A stretch of 64,000 nt of DNA from Tigriopus japonicus (lineage: Eukaryota > Arthropoda > Copepoda > Harpacticoida > Harpacticidae), in NCBI GenBank assembly GCA_010645155.1, contig CM021318.1:8108311-8172310 (forward strand). The letters run 5' to 3'. How positions within the stretch are numbered: position 1 is the first letter of the stretch; the number at the start of each line of letters is the position of its first letter. The translations under genes were made by a program, and so were the position numbers. Below, in pieces: positions 1 through 14,299 of this stretch. Under the pieces are notes generated by a model. That model was not told the origin of the DNA, searched no databases, and saw nothing but the letters and a program-made list of their open reading frames with translations.

Positions 1-1187
1 ACCCCAGGATTGGGGATCACTTGGTGCCCCATTCCATTTCTTTCGAAGGTTATGCTGAACTTTCCGGCAACTCAATCCCAATTTCTGATGTCTCGAAGGA
101 GTAGTCACTTCACACCGTGGGCCAAAGAAATTTACAGTCCGAGCTTTAATAGCGTGAAGAAAATGAAAGGCCAGATAACTGGGAGAGGTGGGTGATGATG
201 GCCTTAAAGGCCTGAGATAGTCCGATGATGTTTCCAAGACAGCATTGAAAATAATGTGAAAGTTCTTGAGCATTGGGCGAGAAGTGTCTAAATATGAGAT
301 AATCAAGCTCATGTGTTGAGAGCATGGGATCCTTTCATCATAATGGCCTTATTATTTCCTAATGGCTCTCTCTGGCGCCCTCGTTTTTTTGCTGTCTCCT
401 TCTTCGCATGTAGTATAATGAAGCTACAAATCCAACTTGAAAGCCGAAAGTAGCCTCGAGAGTAGTGGCTCTATGTGCGAACAACGTACTACGTCCATGT
501 TTTGCTTCAAAGGCCCGAGTGACTGGGCAACGAGTTGAATTATACCTTAATGGCAATTTATGTCTAAACTTCATGCATCCTTGAATCCTGGAGGGTAATT
601 GACACACTACCCACATTAGATCACCATGCCTACGAATATTAAGTCTTCCCGTGGGAGTCTGGTTGGAATGAAAATTGCGGTTTATCATCGCCTTGGGCCC
701 TCCCAGCGATGATTAGGAACATTTTTCATTCCCCAGCGACACTTTTCTTGTGCCATCTCAACAAAGGCCCAAGAACACAGGCTCTTCCGTCGTTCTGGAT
801 GTTCGAGCTGCAAGGTCGATGAATAAATAGAAGCTCCCTCAAGTAATTTGTACCTTCTCTCTCTGGATTCCTACCTCGAGTTCAATTTCTGTTTGGCCAG
901 ACCATTAATCAACTTGCCTCTTACGGCCTTGAAACTCTTCAACCACATTGAAACCGTCACCAATGAATGGGGTGACTTGTCGAATACAACCACATAACTG
1001 ATTGGTCTTCGGGGCAGGTGGCCTCCTCGATTACAAAGTGTGCCTCAATATTGATCCCACATTTGAGCTGTTGCACGAAAAGACGACGACAAGCTGTGAG
1101 GATCCGGGTTGTGCCTGAAGTTTTTCCATTTGTCTATTTGTTCTTTCACATTTGCCTAAGCTCTACTGAGCATCATATGGGAACGTA

Positions 1188-1210
1188 CACTCACTCACAC
1201 ACACACACAC
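1188..1210. repeat. Short CA microsatellite
   Basis: CACTCACTCACAC followed by an uninterrupted (AC)n run, in otherwise unremarkable non-coding sequence. Confidence 0.7.
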
Positions 1211-4200
1211 GGCCTAAACAATGCCATGTCAAAGTAGAAGCAAAGCAAACAGTCCCACAAACGAGGACGGCAGCTGGGACGCAGAGGGAACTTCTTTTTG
1301 TGAGACTAAGCAAAATGTCTCTCAAGGATTGAAATGATACTTCTTCCTCCCCCTTCTTCTAAGTCTTTGGTCTGAAATAAAATGGCTTGGCAAAATAAAG
1401 ATAGCGGCTACCACAGAGAGGAATAAGAGAGATTGGACTTTTTTATGGACGAAGAAACGAACTACTCCCAGCAATATGCCCGTCCTCCTTTGTCGGCTTC
1501 TTGTGACGATTAAAGGCTGTCTGCCTGACTGTTGTTGTACACTTTAGTCAGAACAGCCAACGAACCCACTCCTGTGTTGTGGCAGTTTCTGATTTTATCT
1601 CCTTCACTCACCAGACGAAGGTTTTGTGCCAAAATTATACGTATACCAACCTTATCCTACATTGCTTATCCTCTTTAAGGCACTCTTTAAAAAGGCAATC
1701 AACTACTGATTCGTCGTCATCCTGGTTGCTTTGCCTGAAAAGGCCCTGAACTAGGAACCGATTGGCCTTTGTTGTGAGGTTAGGGAAAAGAATGGACGGA
1801 ACTCTAGTCGAGCATGGGACCAATTTGGATGATGTGGAAAAACATTGTGAACCTATTAGAGCCTTCAAACGTCATTAAGGGCCTCTTTTCGGTGCCTTTA
1901 AATTTTCTTTTCATTGTCCATTCTTTTCGTTTTCTCCTCTTAACGATCAACTTTCTTCCTCAGAGGGTCCAAATGAGATCGAAGGTTCTCCCATTGTGTG
2001 TCCAAAACTTTTTTTTTTAAAATGGCTCCAATGATTCAAAGAAAAGTTCCAACGGCTCCCTTGGGTAATCTGTCAAGAATTGACACATGGATGGTAGGGT
2101 TTTCATTCATTCGCCAACCCATTAAATCAATGGGGAGGCCGCCGACTTCCTATCTAGAGCACTATGTAATCTGTGAACTGCCTCCGAATGTAAGAAAGAC
2201 AAAAATAAATGATGGTGCGAGGATGGACTACCATGACGAAGTAAGCTGGCACTTTATCATGGAGACCCAGCTGTCAATTCCCAGAAAAAGGGTTCAATTC
2301 CTTCATTTATCTAAAACAATTGCGGACCCACAATGTTTTGCTTTCAGATTTCCCTAAGGGATAAGAAAAGAGGGAAAACTTGCAATTCTCTGCTTCTCTG
2401 GACCGAAAACTTCTGGAACGAGGGGACTCCTTTTTTGGTGTAGAATTGTCACAGAGGAGCCATATTTTGTGGATTCCCAATTAAGATTAAAAAGTCATTT
2501 CAATTTGGCGTTTGCTCATGTCTTTAGCGTTGCCTCTTCGGAAGAAAGTTTTATAGTAGGTAGTCATCATTCAAATAAATAAACTGGCTAATCTAGCAAC
2601 CTAAAAACTGATTCAAAGCCGAACAAACCTTTTTGAAAATGAAAAATTGCCTTTTGTAGCAATAAACTTGAGGCCTTCATTACAAAAGAGGTCATTAACT
2701 CAAAAACTGCAATAGTGCAAGTCACAAGTCTCATCAGTTTTAATTGCACCATTATTCTTTGATATGAATCAAGCCTAATGTTTTCAACCTCTTTAAACAA
2801 AAAAGTGTACTTCAAAATGCCGTTCTTCGTTGCTTTTTAGATCATAATCATAAACTTGTTCAATCTTGTATTCAAAAAGAAAACTAATGTTTCTGATTTC
2901 CAACCAAGAGCAGGAAAAATCCTTAAGAAAACCTAAATTAACTTAATGTGGAGATCTATTTATATTCCCATTGAGTGACGTCATAAAAAAGCTTTCGTCT
3001 TTACGAGTAGTTTAAAAACTCCAATTGTCCATGATTATAACCGACATAGGGGTTTCATTCAGGCAAGTGATTACACCTCTCACTGGATAATGGCATACAA
3101 TCAGAATGAGCTTCTTAATAAACGAGATTTTCAAAGGCATCTGACGCAATACAGTAAAAATTTGGTGAAGAAATTACTTCTCAGAACGGACAAAAAAGGT
3201 GAGAAGCAATTAACTTTGTGTTTGCACGATGACGAAACGAATTGACCTTTTCGGAGCAGTGACATAAAGAAAACATGGGCTTTCTGCTAAAACATCTTTC
3301 CTTAGCCAATTACTTTCTGAGCTTTGCGAGTTTAAAAGATTCAAAATTGTTTTTATCCGAATAGTACATAGAGACGGCCTCTGCACTTTATCAAGCGTCC
3401 AACGCCTCCATTTTTCACTGAGCCCCAGAGAATATCCCATTTTTTCTTATCGGAATAAGAGTTACTCATGAGAACGAACACGACAACCATTTCTTGAGAT
3501 ATCAAGACTGCTCTATCTCTCAAAACAGGGTTCCTTCAACATTTGATTTCCCTTGAGAAAAGGCAAAAGAGTAACCTCAAAATTTTTGCCATTACTCCAA
3601 TCGGTCAAGCAGGGTGACCACCATTTGATGTTAGAAAAAAAGACCACCAAGTTTTGAACTGAAAAGGCCTAAAGATTGATCTATGGTTTGGCCATTTATT
3701 TGGATTACGTATCAGCTTGACGACAATCTGGGTTCCCCCAGTAGAAATGCTGTACAACGTTGAGCACAATTGGACCTAAAAATGGGATGGCAACCAAGAT
3801 TAAGGGCTTTTGGCCCCTCTTAGCCCACTCCTGGCTTCTTGGGTGTGTTTCTTGTCAAATCTTGAGACCTTTGGTAGAGCACAAATAGAAACATGGGACT
3901 TGATACTGCTTTTTTTCTAAATGTCAGGGTTACCAAAAACTTGTTTTGGGATAAAAGTTTTTGCAACGCAACTGCTGCTGTGGCTTTGTCAAGGTTGTGG
4001 GCAGTTCAGGACCAATGCACAAAACAGCAAACTTTTTGGGCCTGAACAATTTGGCTATTGATCCAACTTAGCTTATACACACTAAAAACCTTCCCTCACT
4101 CTTCCTGTGTTACTTAATCTCGTCGAATTTTCTAGTAGGTTGTTCCACTGAGTTGTAAGGGTGGCCAGTAATCAATGGTTCATTTATGAATTGATTGCAA

Positions 4201-4635
4201 CAACAATTGCGTGAGTAATATTATTGAATCAAGCCTAGGCCACGAAGAGTTTTCGCACCATTAGCACCTGAAGCCAACCTGGGATCCAATTCCAGTGAAG
4301 GCCGTGACAGCAATCATCAGGCCATATTTGGTTCTGCACTCGCGCCTTATCCATGGGACATTACTGAATTATTGGCGTCGAACCAAGGGCAAAGGCTAGT
4401 CGTGACACTTTGTCCAAAAACTCGTGCCTTTTCCGACGAAAGAGAGACGATTTAGCCTGGCCTTCGTTGTTCTAGTTTATGTTCCACTAATAGAGTGTTG
4501 TTATCTCTCTTGGTGCCATGGAACAGGTGTGGTGAAGGTTTTTGGAACAAAGATGAACGAGCACTTGCAACTTTGTCTTGACAGGGCAATTTACACTAAC
4601 TGAAGGCAGCCCAACAATCTTTTCTCAAGTCTTTC

Positions 4636-4729
4636 TTGTCGTTGATGTTGTAAAGAGTATCGTTGTTGCTGCTACCTCTTCCGTTGTTTTTGATGTTGTT
4701 GTTGTTGTTGTCCTTGTTGTTGTAGTTAT
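4636..4729. repeat. GTT-rich trinucleotide microsatellite
   Basis: Impure (GTT)n. The longest pure run is about six units at 4694-4711, with interrupted units on both sides. Confidence 0.7.
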
Positions 4730-5770
4730 GTCCTCAAGGAATGGCTTCTAACAAGACAGTCATGTGACAACAACGCTTAATCATAATGAAAGTTAACTAC
4801 TTCGGGGGCTCTCTGTCATTGAAAGTGGTATGGAAACAAATAGTAACAATTTTAAGAATCACCGTTTACAAATATTGGACATTGCTTGAAACGCTGTTCT
4901 TAGGAGAAGAAAGTCCAAGCCTTCAAAGTTGCCCAAATGTTTTATTCATCCATTATTAAGTCAAGCATGCCAGGGAACTTTCCGACGTCCCAAAATAGGT
5001 AGCTGCATGTGTTTTTGCAATGCTCTTTCTTGGCTATTATCACGATGAGCTTCGAATTAGTATGATTGCTCAAACAAATGATATTAATTGAGAGGAGCCT
5101 AATTTTTGGATTACTTATAACAAAAGCGAGACATTTTGTGTCAAATTGCTCATTGCTCAGTGTTTCTTAAACACTGAACATTTTTCATTTTTCACTTTTA
5201 ATTTTTCTATTGTTACTTTTGTAATGTTAAAAGTGATCGAAGGTTTTTCAGTTTTCCAAGATCCTAAACTTATTTTGGTGCACATTTTTGATTTTCTCGT
5301 AAACACAATGTCTACTTTTTTAAACTATCTCATTTTCTCGTCGAATCCTTCGTTAATTGTAGATATTTGTTAGCGACATATGCCAAACACGTTCTAGTTC
5401 TACTAATCAATAAACCCAACAAATTAGGGCACGCGTGTTTTTCTTTGCTTTTTGCAAGATGTTGCATTGCGGACTGTCTTTAATTAATCAGTCTTGTAAA
5501 GACATACACCGTTTTAGTTATGTAGAGTAAATCAAAGCATTTTTGTTTTGGAGCCCATTAATTAGACGCTGTTTTGCAAGTGAACTGGTGGATCATAAGT
5601 AGGGCTGCATAAAAAATGCAAACAAATGTAATAAAATAACCTGAAAATGTAAGGAAGACGTTTTACATTTGTTACGGCTCTAGTCATATGATCTTCTATT
5701 AACCTAAGGGTTAGTGAAGAACCGAAAGCGCTTTCGGAGGAAGTTTCGGTTTCGATTTTTGTAATGCCTA

Positions 5771-6030
5771 CCGAAACCAAAAGCAGACATGTACCGTAAA
5801 GAATGGAGTTTGACAACAAAATCGAAGATTATTTTTGTCCAAAAACCTCTGAAACTTAGGTTTTCCATTTTACTTATTTTTTAATTCGCGATTAGCCAAC
5901 TTCAAGGACAGATTGAATTAAAATTTTCAAGTTAACTTTCCCAAATGTAATTTGTGACAATTTTGTAGTCAGTTTCTTCCGGTTTCGGTTCCGGTTTTAG
6001 CTCTCTTTCTGTCGAAACTTTTGGTTTCGG
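5771..6030. repeat. Inverted-repeat fragment with CCGAAACC motifs, possibly a decayed MITE
   Basis: A perfect 13-base inverted repeat, CCGAAACCAAAAG at 5771-5783 and CTTTTGGTTTCGG at 6018-6030, encloses 234 bases. Further GGTTTCGG/GGTTCCGG copies lie just inside the right arm (about 5983-5997) and TTTCGGTTTCG just outside the left (about 5745). The arrangement resembles the subterminal region of hAT-type MITEs, but no clear terminus or target duplication is visible. Confidence 0.35.
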
Positions 6031-9000
6031 TTATGAGTCTTTTTGACCCATCCGTACTGAGGGTCTTCCTGGTCAAAATCTGTTCGTCATTTTCCGAAGT
6101 TCAAGTTTTCGTAGGATCCGTAATTTAATGGTCTAAAAAAGTTACAACAAATGAGCCTTCGAAAATCAAAATTATTTCAAAATAATTGTTAAAACTATTA
6201 TTTTCAACCAAGCAAAAAGGCAAATTTTCGTGGCGATTTGAAAGTATGGTTAAGAATACAATAAACTTAATCCATTTACTATATTTGTAAGATTATAAAT
6301 ACCCGATTAATGTACCAGAGCTTTACTTGAACACGGTTTGCTTCACTTCACTTTTTAGTGTCTTCAACAATCCTTTTTCTAGAAGAAAATGATTTTTTAC
6401 TATTAAACGAATACTTTAAGATAAACCTTGTTGTGATCAAACAAATGATAGAATATTTCGTACAGGGGAAAAATAAAGTGTTTCTAGAAGAGAGTAATCA
6501 TATTTGAACGAGAAGAACTCCAAAAGTTTATCGGCAAATTTTTGGACGTAACACCCAATATCGAGGAGTAGATCAAATAGCTTTTGCTTTCCAAAACAAA
6601 AATTTTGTCAAACATTTTCCAAGCAGGAAATTCTCCACTTAGGTCTCCGGAAATATGTTCTTTTTTCCTATTCGCTTTCCCATCTCTTGCTGGTGTTCCA
6701 CTTGGATGGAACAACTGAAGCACTGAAGCACTATTGAAGCACCACTGAAAGAACGAGAAAGGAAACGACTGCAAAAATCGTGGACCAAAAAAATCGGCCT
6801 TGGCACTCTCATCCAACCGAATTGGACCAAACTCGATTTGATTGTCTCATGACAATTCAATTACATATGGACCACATTAATCAACCTACAAAGCAAGTCA
6901 AAGCGCCAATAATGAGTGCAATTGGCCATGCCTTGCCATTTCTGTCATAAAAGTCAGCCTTGGACAGCTTATTTTAGTTCCAAAGCCCCAAGGTGGCCAG
7001 ACTCTGACAAGGTTGCCTGACACGAAGACCACTTTCAGCCTCTAGGTCGAAAATCAAGGATAAAAAGGCCCGACCAGCTTCACGATTTCCATGGTGTCTC
7101 ATTGTGTCATAGGGTCTTGTTCGACTGGCTCCCTCTCAACTCCCAACAGAGACCTGTCGCTTGGAGGGAAAAAGTTTCATCGAGACATTTCCTGTCATTT
7201 GGTACTTCTTCGGATCGTCGTGAATAGTTTAAGAACTCGAGCAAGGTCGTGGCGGGCGTAATGATGGCAGTTGTTGGTTGGTGGTGGTGTTATAGACTAC
7301 GATAGCGATTGCTTAAGCAATGATTGACGTCTTCTGTTTACCAATAACGCTGGAGGTGGTTCTTAGTCATTGTTGGACCTTGTTCGAGTACAGGTGCATT
7401 TCCGAGGATTGAAATGTTCATGAATATCATAACATTAAACAGTAGTAGCTTGCCTTGGTATCAAGAGATTCCTTATAAATTATGATGTTGGTATTTTAAA
7501 GTTGGTTTCGTTTCTGTGCATCTGCCATACTTTGGATATCGAAGCGGGTATCGGAACTTGGATCAAAGGCAATTTGGCCTTCCTAGGGATTCTTCCAAAA
7601 CAGATTTGGAGTCAAGTCCTCTGTGGGTGGTGGACCTAGCCTTTGGAGGCCTTTTTGACAAGTCCAAAAGCTGAGGACAACCACACGGGGAGTCGTTTTT
7701 TCAATGAAGCCTTCACGGTGGGATTTTCTCCCTGAACTTTGGCTCCATTTTCAGGATGGGGGAAGAGAGAGTCAGGCCAATGCTTTACAGATAAGGGGGA
7801 GGGATTCAAAAGTCTTAGAGGCCCTTTCACCCTTCAGCCCCTTAGTACCTTTTTCATATCTTTGTGACAAATTTCTCTCTGAGGTTTTTACCAAAACTTT
7901 TGTCACTTTTTGTGGAACACTAACCCAAGTTTTTTTTTCCTTCTTGCCCCTTCAGTTGAGTTTGCCAATGGAAAAAAGAAGTAAAAAGGAAGGTTTGAAA
8001 GGACCTCTTCTCTAGGATCCGGTGAGGGAACGCCTTCGTTTCATTGGAACAGAAAAAGCAAAGTGAAGATCGATGTCAGAACAAAAAACAGCGATACAAA
8101 AGGCTTGAACATGTTCCAATATCTTTGGAATATAGATAACGGCCATATTTCATGAGAAGGGAAAGGATATCTCTGACGAATAAGGAGGATCTTTGTTGAC
8201 AAAAAATGAAGATGAATAAAATCAACAGTCAGACGAAAATACGAGGAAATGCGTTGGCGAATCTATAATTATGTTTCTTGTTATGACTTCGATTAAATCT
8301 GTTTATGAATAAGTTAGTTTGGATTGTTAGATTTAGGGTTTTCAGCACAATCAATGAAGATGTGCTGAAATATCAAAACATAACAGTCCTTAATGAACGC
8401 CATCAATCTTAGTGTGTACGAACATCAACCAACAAATCAAAATTTGATCATTTCAGAATGTTCAATGACATCTCCATAATCTCAATTCAAAGCATTGCAA
8501 GTCAAATAAAAAGTTGATGATCCATGTTCCAAGCAGAAAATTGGGAAAGTTCATTCCCGATCAAAAAAATGGATTTCTACTGAAGGAAAGAATCGTTCTG
8601 CAATTTTTATCGATCGTATGCAAATGATTAGATCATTCAAAAACTAGACGTTTCCTGTTAAAGGACAATCTGCGCTTTCCATTTCGATACCTTTGTTTCG
8701 AAAAAACGAATTCATTCCGCCTTCACTCAAGGTGCGAGAGAGGGAAATGCACTTTAATCGTTTTGCACTGAGTGCTTTTCTCCCATGGATCTAGATTTTC
8801 AGTCGAATCTGCAGTTGACCTTCACCGTGTTTGGCTCTTTCAACTTTCTCGAGACTCATTGGAGATGATTTTACTTCCGAAATGGTGCTGGTAGATCCAC
8901 TTGCATTGTTTTCTTCGTCTTAGATTTCCCGATACACAAGCACCAACACCACAGACTTTCAACGGGCTATGAACATCGAGATTTGGGCCAAAGCTCAAGT

Positions 9001-11190
9001 GTTCCAATGCCTTGGTAGCCTTTAAATAATATCCACAAAGACAAATGTCTTTGGTTGGAATATAGAAATGGGGCAGAGAAATGAGAGAGTTTGATTCAAA
9101 CTCTACATTATGAAAATGATATGTAAATATTTGACATGCCTGTAGAGCTGAAACTGAGACTAGCTAGATGTAGTATGTTCTTGGGCGTCGGGAAAGAGGG
9201 GGAGGAATAAGAAGCTGAAGGAAGGAAACGGAACACGATCCAAGGATGGAACGAACACTTAGGCTTCACACGCTTCCATTTTGACTTCATAAAAATTAAT
9301 GAATCTTCCGCCTTAGCTTTGGGTTGCAGTTTGCTAAATCTCAAGTTCTTGTGGTTGCTTGACTCCATTCTTAAGTAGTTGATCAAGTCCAAAATGGATG
9401 CCCATGCCTGCACCAAGTGTACGTCAATGTACCTTGTTTCAAATAAAAGTTTGGTCTTGAGAGCTATGAGAAGGAAAAAACAATCTTAAATTTGAATATT
9501 ACTCAAGAGTATTCCTTGATCGGTGGTTCAAGTTTTACATTATTTCCCTGTGGCACTGATCCTAACCAATTTCCTTCACGGTATTTTCATGTAAGATTTT
9601 GTAGCATTTTTCCTCGCATAGTTTACCTCTACACTGACGTTTAATCAGACAAGACCAAACCCCGGACAACAATGGCCGATCTTGGTTCACCTGCGATTCA
9701 ATTTTAGCAAAGGCCAAGGCTGTGTTTGTACGTATTATCGGCCGGTCGTATCTAGACTTATGAGCTTAGTTGAGCCATAAGTTGCACCTCATCACGCTTA
9801 TTTGGACTCATTTGCGTGAGAAAGTGATGATGGCTATCAAATTAATTGTCCAAAATATCACATTAAGGGCGCTCTACTTGTCATAAGGTTTCGCTAGGTG
9901 TCAAAAAACCGACGACCTTCGTCTGGGCAAACCTTCTAGACCAGAAAAATATTTTCCTCTTTTGTCTCTAAAATTCCCAAAAACATCTCGGGGAATCAAT
10001 GTTTCTGTGAATGAATTCTCTTGAAGGACCTATCCAACGCTCTGTCGTCCTTGAAAGGGAAAGTAGCCAAAGATTGAAGACTTAATTTGTTTTCTTTGGC
10101 AGCCTAGACAGTTTGTTTATCAAAATGGTTGTTGGAGAAGCTTTAACCAGTGTTCCCATTGCTAGTGATTAGTGTCAAGTGAATCAGGCCAACTTCGTTG
10201 ACCCCACATTCAAGTGAAATTTATGGTCCCCTTCAACATTACTCTCCTCGACAGGCTCATTCTTTCTCAGTCATTGTTAATTCGAGACTTGTATGTTAAT
10301 TAGAAAATTCAAGTCAGCGGGCTGGTTCTTGAAGTACTTGAGTAATCGTCTTCAGGGGAGGTTGGTAGTGGAGAAAAGAGATGAAGCCGTGCTGGAAGTT
10401 GGTTGTTAGTAAGCGTGAGTCTGCCTCGGAATCCAGTGTCTTCTCTAAGGCAAGGGGATTCAAGTTTGTTCAGAATCTTGAACAAACTTCAACAACTTTG
10501 AGAATCTCATTTGCACTGAAGAATGGATGCGAGCAGGGTATTCTGTGTTGTTTTGCAATGGATGGCAGGCACGACACGGCAACACTGTCAAAACTCAAGA
10601 TCTTCTCGGGTCAGGGTCGAGAACATCTTATTATTCACGCTCTATTGGTGGGTTGAAGAACACTTTTCGCTCCTTCACTCAGTTCCAGTATGTTTAACAA
10701 AAGAAATGCAAGGATTTTAACAACCTGTGCAGTAAATCGACATGATCACACGATCCATTCAATTTTGCGAACGAAAATGCTCAGCCAAATGATGGCTCTT
10801 GGATCTCTGTGTTGTGTTCCCATTTGTGGATAGGGTTAAAAAATAGCAAAAAGGTCATACTGTTTCTGGGTTTGATTTGTTCAGTCTCGCCAATTTTTGT
10901 CAGTCGTGGGAATCACAAATCGTGTGCTTGGTGTCATTGTGGCCTTCCGTGATAGTGAATTTATATGTCATGGGAGCGCTTTTGTTGCGCCTTGATTAAA
11001 GTGGACCTCGTGTGTCTAATCTTGCAAATATTTTGCCTACCTTTAGTGTGCCACGGACCGGATTTATTATGGCTGTTGCACGTGATCCACTTCCTTGAGG
11101 GTATAAACACTGAAAAAGTGTAGAACACTAGAACACTACCAACTACCGGCTTCTCCACACTCCACCGCAAACTCTTCAAACACGGGATCT
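6031..11190. other. Non-coding stretch, no recognisable gene
   Basis: Only short frames (up to about 103 codons) without recognisable domains. Composition alternates between AT-rich and mixed. I see nothing supportable here. Confidence 0.6.
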
Positions 11191-11825
11191 CTGGGGGCCT
11201 TAAAACTTGACGTGCGTTAGACGGCCTCAAGACATGCAATTCTTTTCCTCTTTTCAATCCACTTTTATGAGGAGTAGAATCCTCGTTTTCTCTTTTTTTG
11301 CTGGAATTAGAACGCTCGTTGTCTCTCGAACTCAGTTCTTTCTCGGTGGTCCTTTTTCCATGTACTCGTTCTTCACAGTCTTTAGTGCTCACCACTCCAA
11401 TGATTGGACTCAACTGGAGGTTTTGGATCCCAAAGCGCCAAAAGGGTGCCAGAAGTGTGTATACCGTTTGCTCAGTCTCTGCCTCGTTTCAACTCTTAGC
11501 CAGTGGAGAGACTGAAAGAGGGGAAGGAGGAAGGCAGACAGGCAATGGAACCGAAGGGGACTAAGTGGGACCGGGTTTGAACGAGGCTGGGACGATCGAC
11601 CGCTCACTCGCTCGCTCGCTCGCACTCCTGTTAAATCGGCAAATGGACAGAGAATCTTGTTCCTCCTCCAAGAGTCTCCTTCTTCTCCTTCTTTCGTTCG
11701 TGGTCCGTCTGATCCAAAAATTGCTCTTAGAAGGCGGACGAAGGGCTTCGACCCACAATGATGAAGACCCTGCGAAAAAGAAATTCTCTTTTCTGCTCAT
11801 TGGCCGTGGACGTTTTTAATCTGAA
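11191..11825. other. GC-richer stretch open in several frames, unassigned
   Basis: Frames of 70-150 codons overlap on both strands between about 10961 and 11819. None has a recognisable domain, and the longest (minus, 11413-10961) begins at TTG rather than ATG. Strand-asymmetric pyrimidine tracts (TTCTTCTCCTTC) and the CTCG repeat explain most of the openness. It could be a UTR or promoter of an unseen gene, but I cannot show that. Confidence 0.3.
11601..11624. repeat. CTCG/CTCA tetranucleotide microsatellite
   Basis: CGCTCACTCGCTCGCTCG-type run within a GC-richer, pyrimidine/purine-asymmetric stretch. Confidence 0.65.
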
Positions 11826-14299
11826 AGAAGAATTGAAGAAAAGGTGAAAGGGACGTAAAATCCACTTTTCCATTTCCTTGGTTCTTGATCAAGCCAAGAG
11901 AGTTCATTGGATAGCCATTGATCATCAGGATCACATCAAGAGACTGCCAAATGTCAAAGAAGGCAAGTGGTAAAACGAAGGCTTCACAATCGACTCTTGC
12001 TTGCACTATGGAGAAAGAAGCCAAATTACCAAGGTCTTGGGAGTTGGGAACCCAGATCAGATTATGAACGAGTGGTGGAGAGGTACTCTGACAGTAAATG
12101 GCACTTAAGAAAACATGACCCCGTCAAGCAGGTTCGGGGGCTTCAGGAGTTGCCATTTCTATCAAGCATTTGGACTTTCAAGGCTCTCATTGAGGGCTGG
12201 GAAAGTTCAACGAGACCTGATTTGAATATCCATTTACTCTGCTGGTAGATATTTTGATGTTATTCCAAGGAACTTCTTTGAGAAGGAAATGTGTCTCCTC
12301 ACACTTAAACTCCAGAGCTCATAAATAGTGCATGAACGGGGATGGGTGATAAAATGAGCACTTAAGTCGGAAATCGATACTGACTCAAGTTTCCCCTTGC
12401 AATGAAAAGAGAGAAGCTCCAGCCGGGATTTATCTTTTGATTACATTCCTCTCTGGATTGAAAAGATGTGAAAGTGAAAGCAAGCCCCGTTCAACGATTG
12501 GCGTTATCCGTGATTTGGACCGTCAACCCACCAAAGGCCACGAATGCGGCTGCATCAATCGGGTTGATGATCACGATGAATGTAATTGGTGAGCCATTTC
12601 AGGCTGTGGCTTCTGAAGTTGACGTGATTCGTGTCGTTTGTGGTTTGGTCTCTTGGTGCTCGTGGAATTGGTTTTTGTGGCCGAGTCTCATTCAAAAAGT
12701 CCATGGCAAACAGAGGAGCCAACACAATCATCATTTGAACTGAAGATTCTGGAAACATAGCATTCATCTTTTAGAGAGCGCAGGGACAAAAGAACTCATT
12801 GAATGAATGAGCTATATGTTTGTTTAGTAAACTTTGAGAATTTAGCTTAACGAAAACTTACATTATTAAATGGCTTCTTTCACGAAATGTCACAGAAAGT
12901 GTTCATTTGTTGTTCATTCATTTACTTTCATTCATTCAAAGGCTTTTACATTCGTACGGTAGATTTAGCCGTTCATCTTAATGTTTATTTTCCCACTAAG
13001 CAAAAATGAAAAAAAATTCGAGAAGAAAGTTAAGACTAAGTACAAAAATGTCAAAGATTTTATAATGAGATGACATTCTTTTGGGAAACAGCATAACCTT
13101 GATTTGGATCTCCGTGTGGAATTTCACTCTTCTATTTTCAGCAAATAATATTCCTTTTAAATCTTACTCCGAAATCACTGCTGACAATGAAATTAATGAT
13201 GCGTGAATATTTGCTTAGTGGACAAAAAGAAGAGGCAGATAACTCACACTTGTCATTAAAGGTCAAATTTGGAGCCAAGTTTCTAGCTCAAAATGAATAC
13301 GCAGAGGGTTATCCATTGTAAAGCGTGGAAAACTCACGAGATTCTCAGTCACGATAAAAAATCCGTCTTTTCCGTGGTTGTAAATTGGGAGGAATTCTCT
13401 TTATCGATAACTTTTGCCAATTAGTTTAACTACTTATATCTGATAATAGCGATTTATGAGGTTCAAAACTTCCATGAAGAGGAATCTTTGGGTTTGACAC
13501 AATTTTAGGGAAGGAACTCAACCGGTATCTGCATTCCTGGTCCAATCTTTACTTCAAGAGGTGATGCAGAAAAACAGCTTCTCATAATGCAGAAAAAGGC
13601 CTTGCTGTTTATTAAAAAAGAAACCCAGTCCCTAAATTGGAATGTTATGAATTGTTACTAAGTTTTTTACGTCTTTGGTTTGACTTACACAAGTTATCAT
13701 GATAATGACCATGCCAAAAATAGTATTGAACAAGGATTTAAGTTAAAAGCTTTTGCTCTTTGAACAGCACTTGTTGGGCAGATAATTGGCGAGAATATTG
13801 AGGAATCTGAGGGCAATAATTCGCTGTTTAAGAAACCATCGGTGGGTGTTGTCATATTTTACGCTGACAACATACCATGGCAGAAAAATAATCTGTTCTC
13901 ATTTCTTCCACTTGCCACAACTGTTATTTTCTGGGGGCTAATAATCAATATCCACTTTGATATTGACGACAGGTTTCTATTTAACAAGTAGGTCGTGTCT
14001 CATTAGTTTGGTACAATCTCAAGAAAACATGTTTTCTTATTCTTTATAACAATCTTTTTTTCTTAGAGTACATGTTATGTGACATTTGATACATGAAGAA
14101 AATGCTTCATGTTTGGTTTCTATACTAATGGATGTCCTTTAGGCTCATGTTGGTTAAAATGTCAATGGAAATTATCCAAACAAACATTGGTGCGATTGTT
14201 TTTGTTGTCCGTATTACATAATTGAAAATTGGATCTTTCCCAAGCGCGGCTCAGGAATAACATTTTTGCTCCGAATATTAGCAATGTTACACAATTGAG
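11826..14299. other. Non-coding stretch, no recognisable gene
   Basis: Short frames only (91-93 codons at most). AT-rich from about 12800 onward. Nothing recognised. Confidence 0.55.

Larger units (their letters stand above)
1..5770. other. Non-coding stretch, no recognisable gene
   Basis: I see no domain-bearing frame or RNA gene. The longest frames (for example 1998-2357 and 359-688) lack recognisable motifs, and the sequence around them is open on other frames too. Apart from the microsatellites listed separately, nothing structured is evident. Confidence 0.6.

Noticed and set aside
10961..11413. 150-codon minus-strand frame.
   Set aside because: It begins at TTG with no ATG near the start, has no recognisable domain, and lies in a region open in several frames on both strands.
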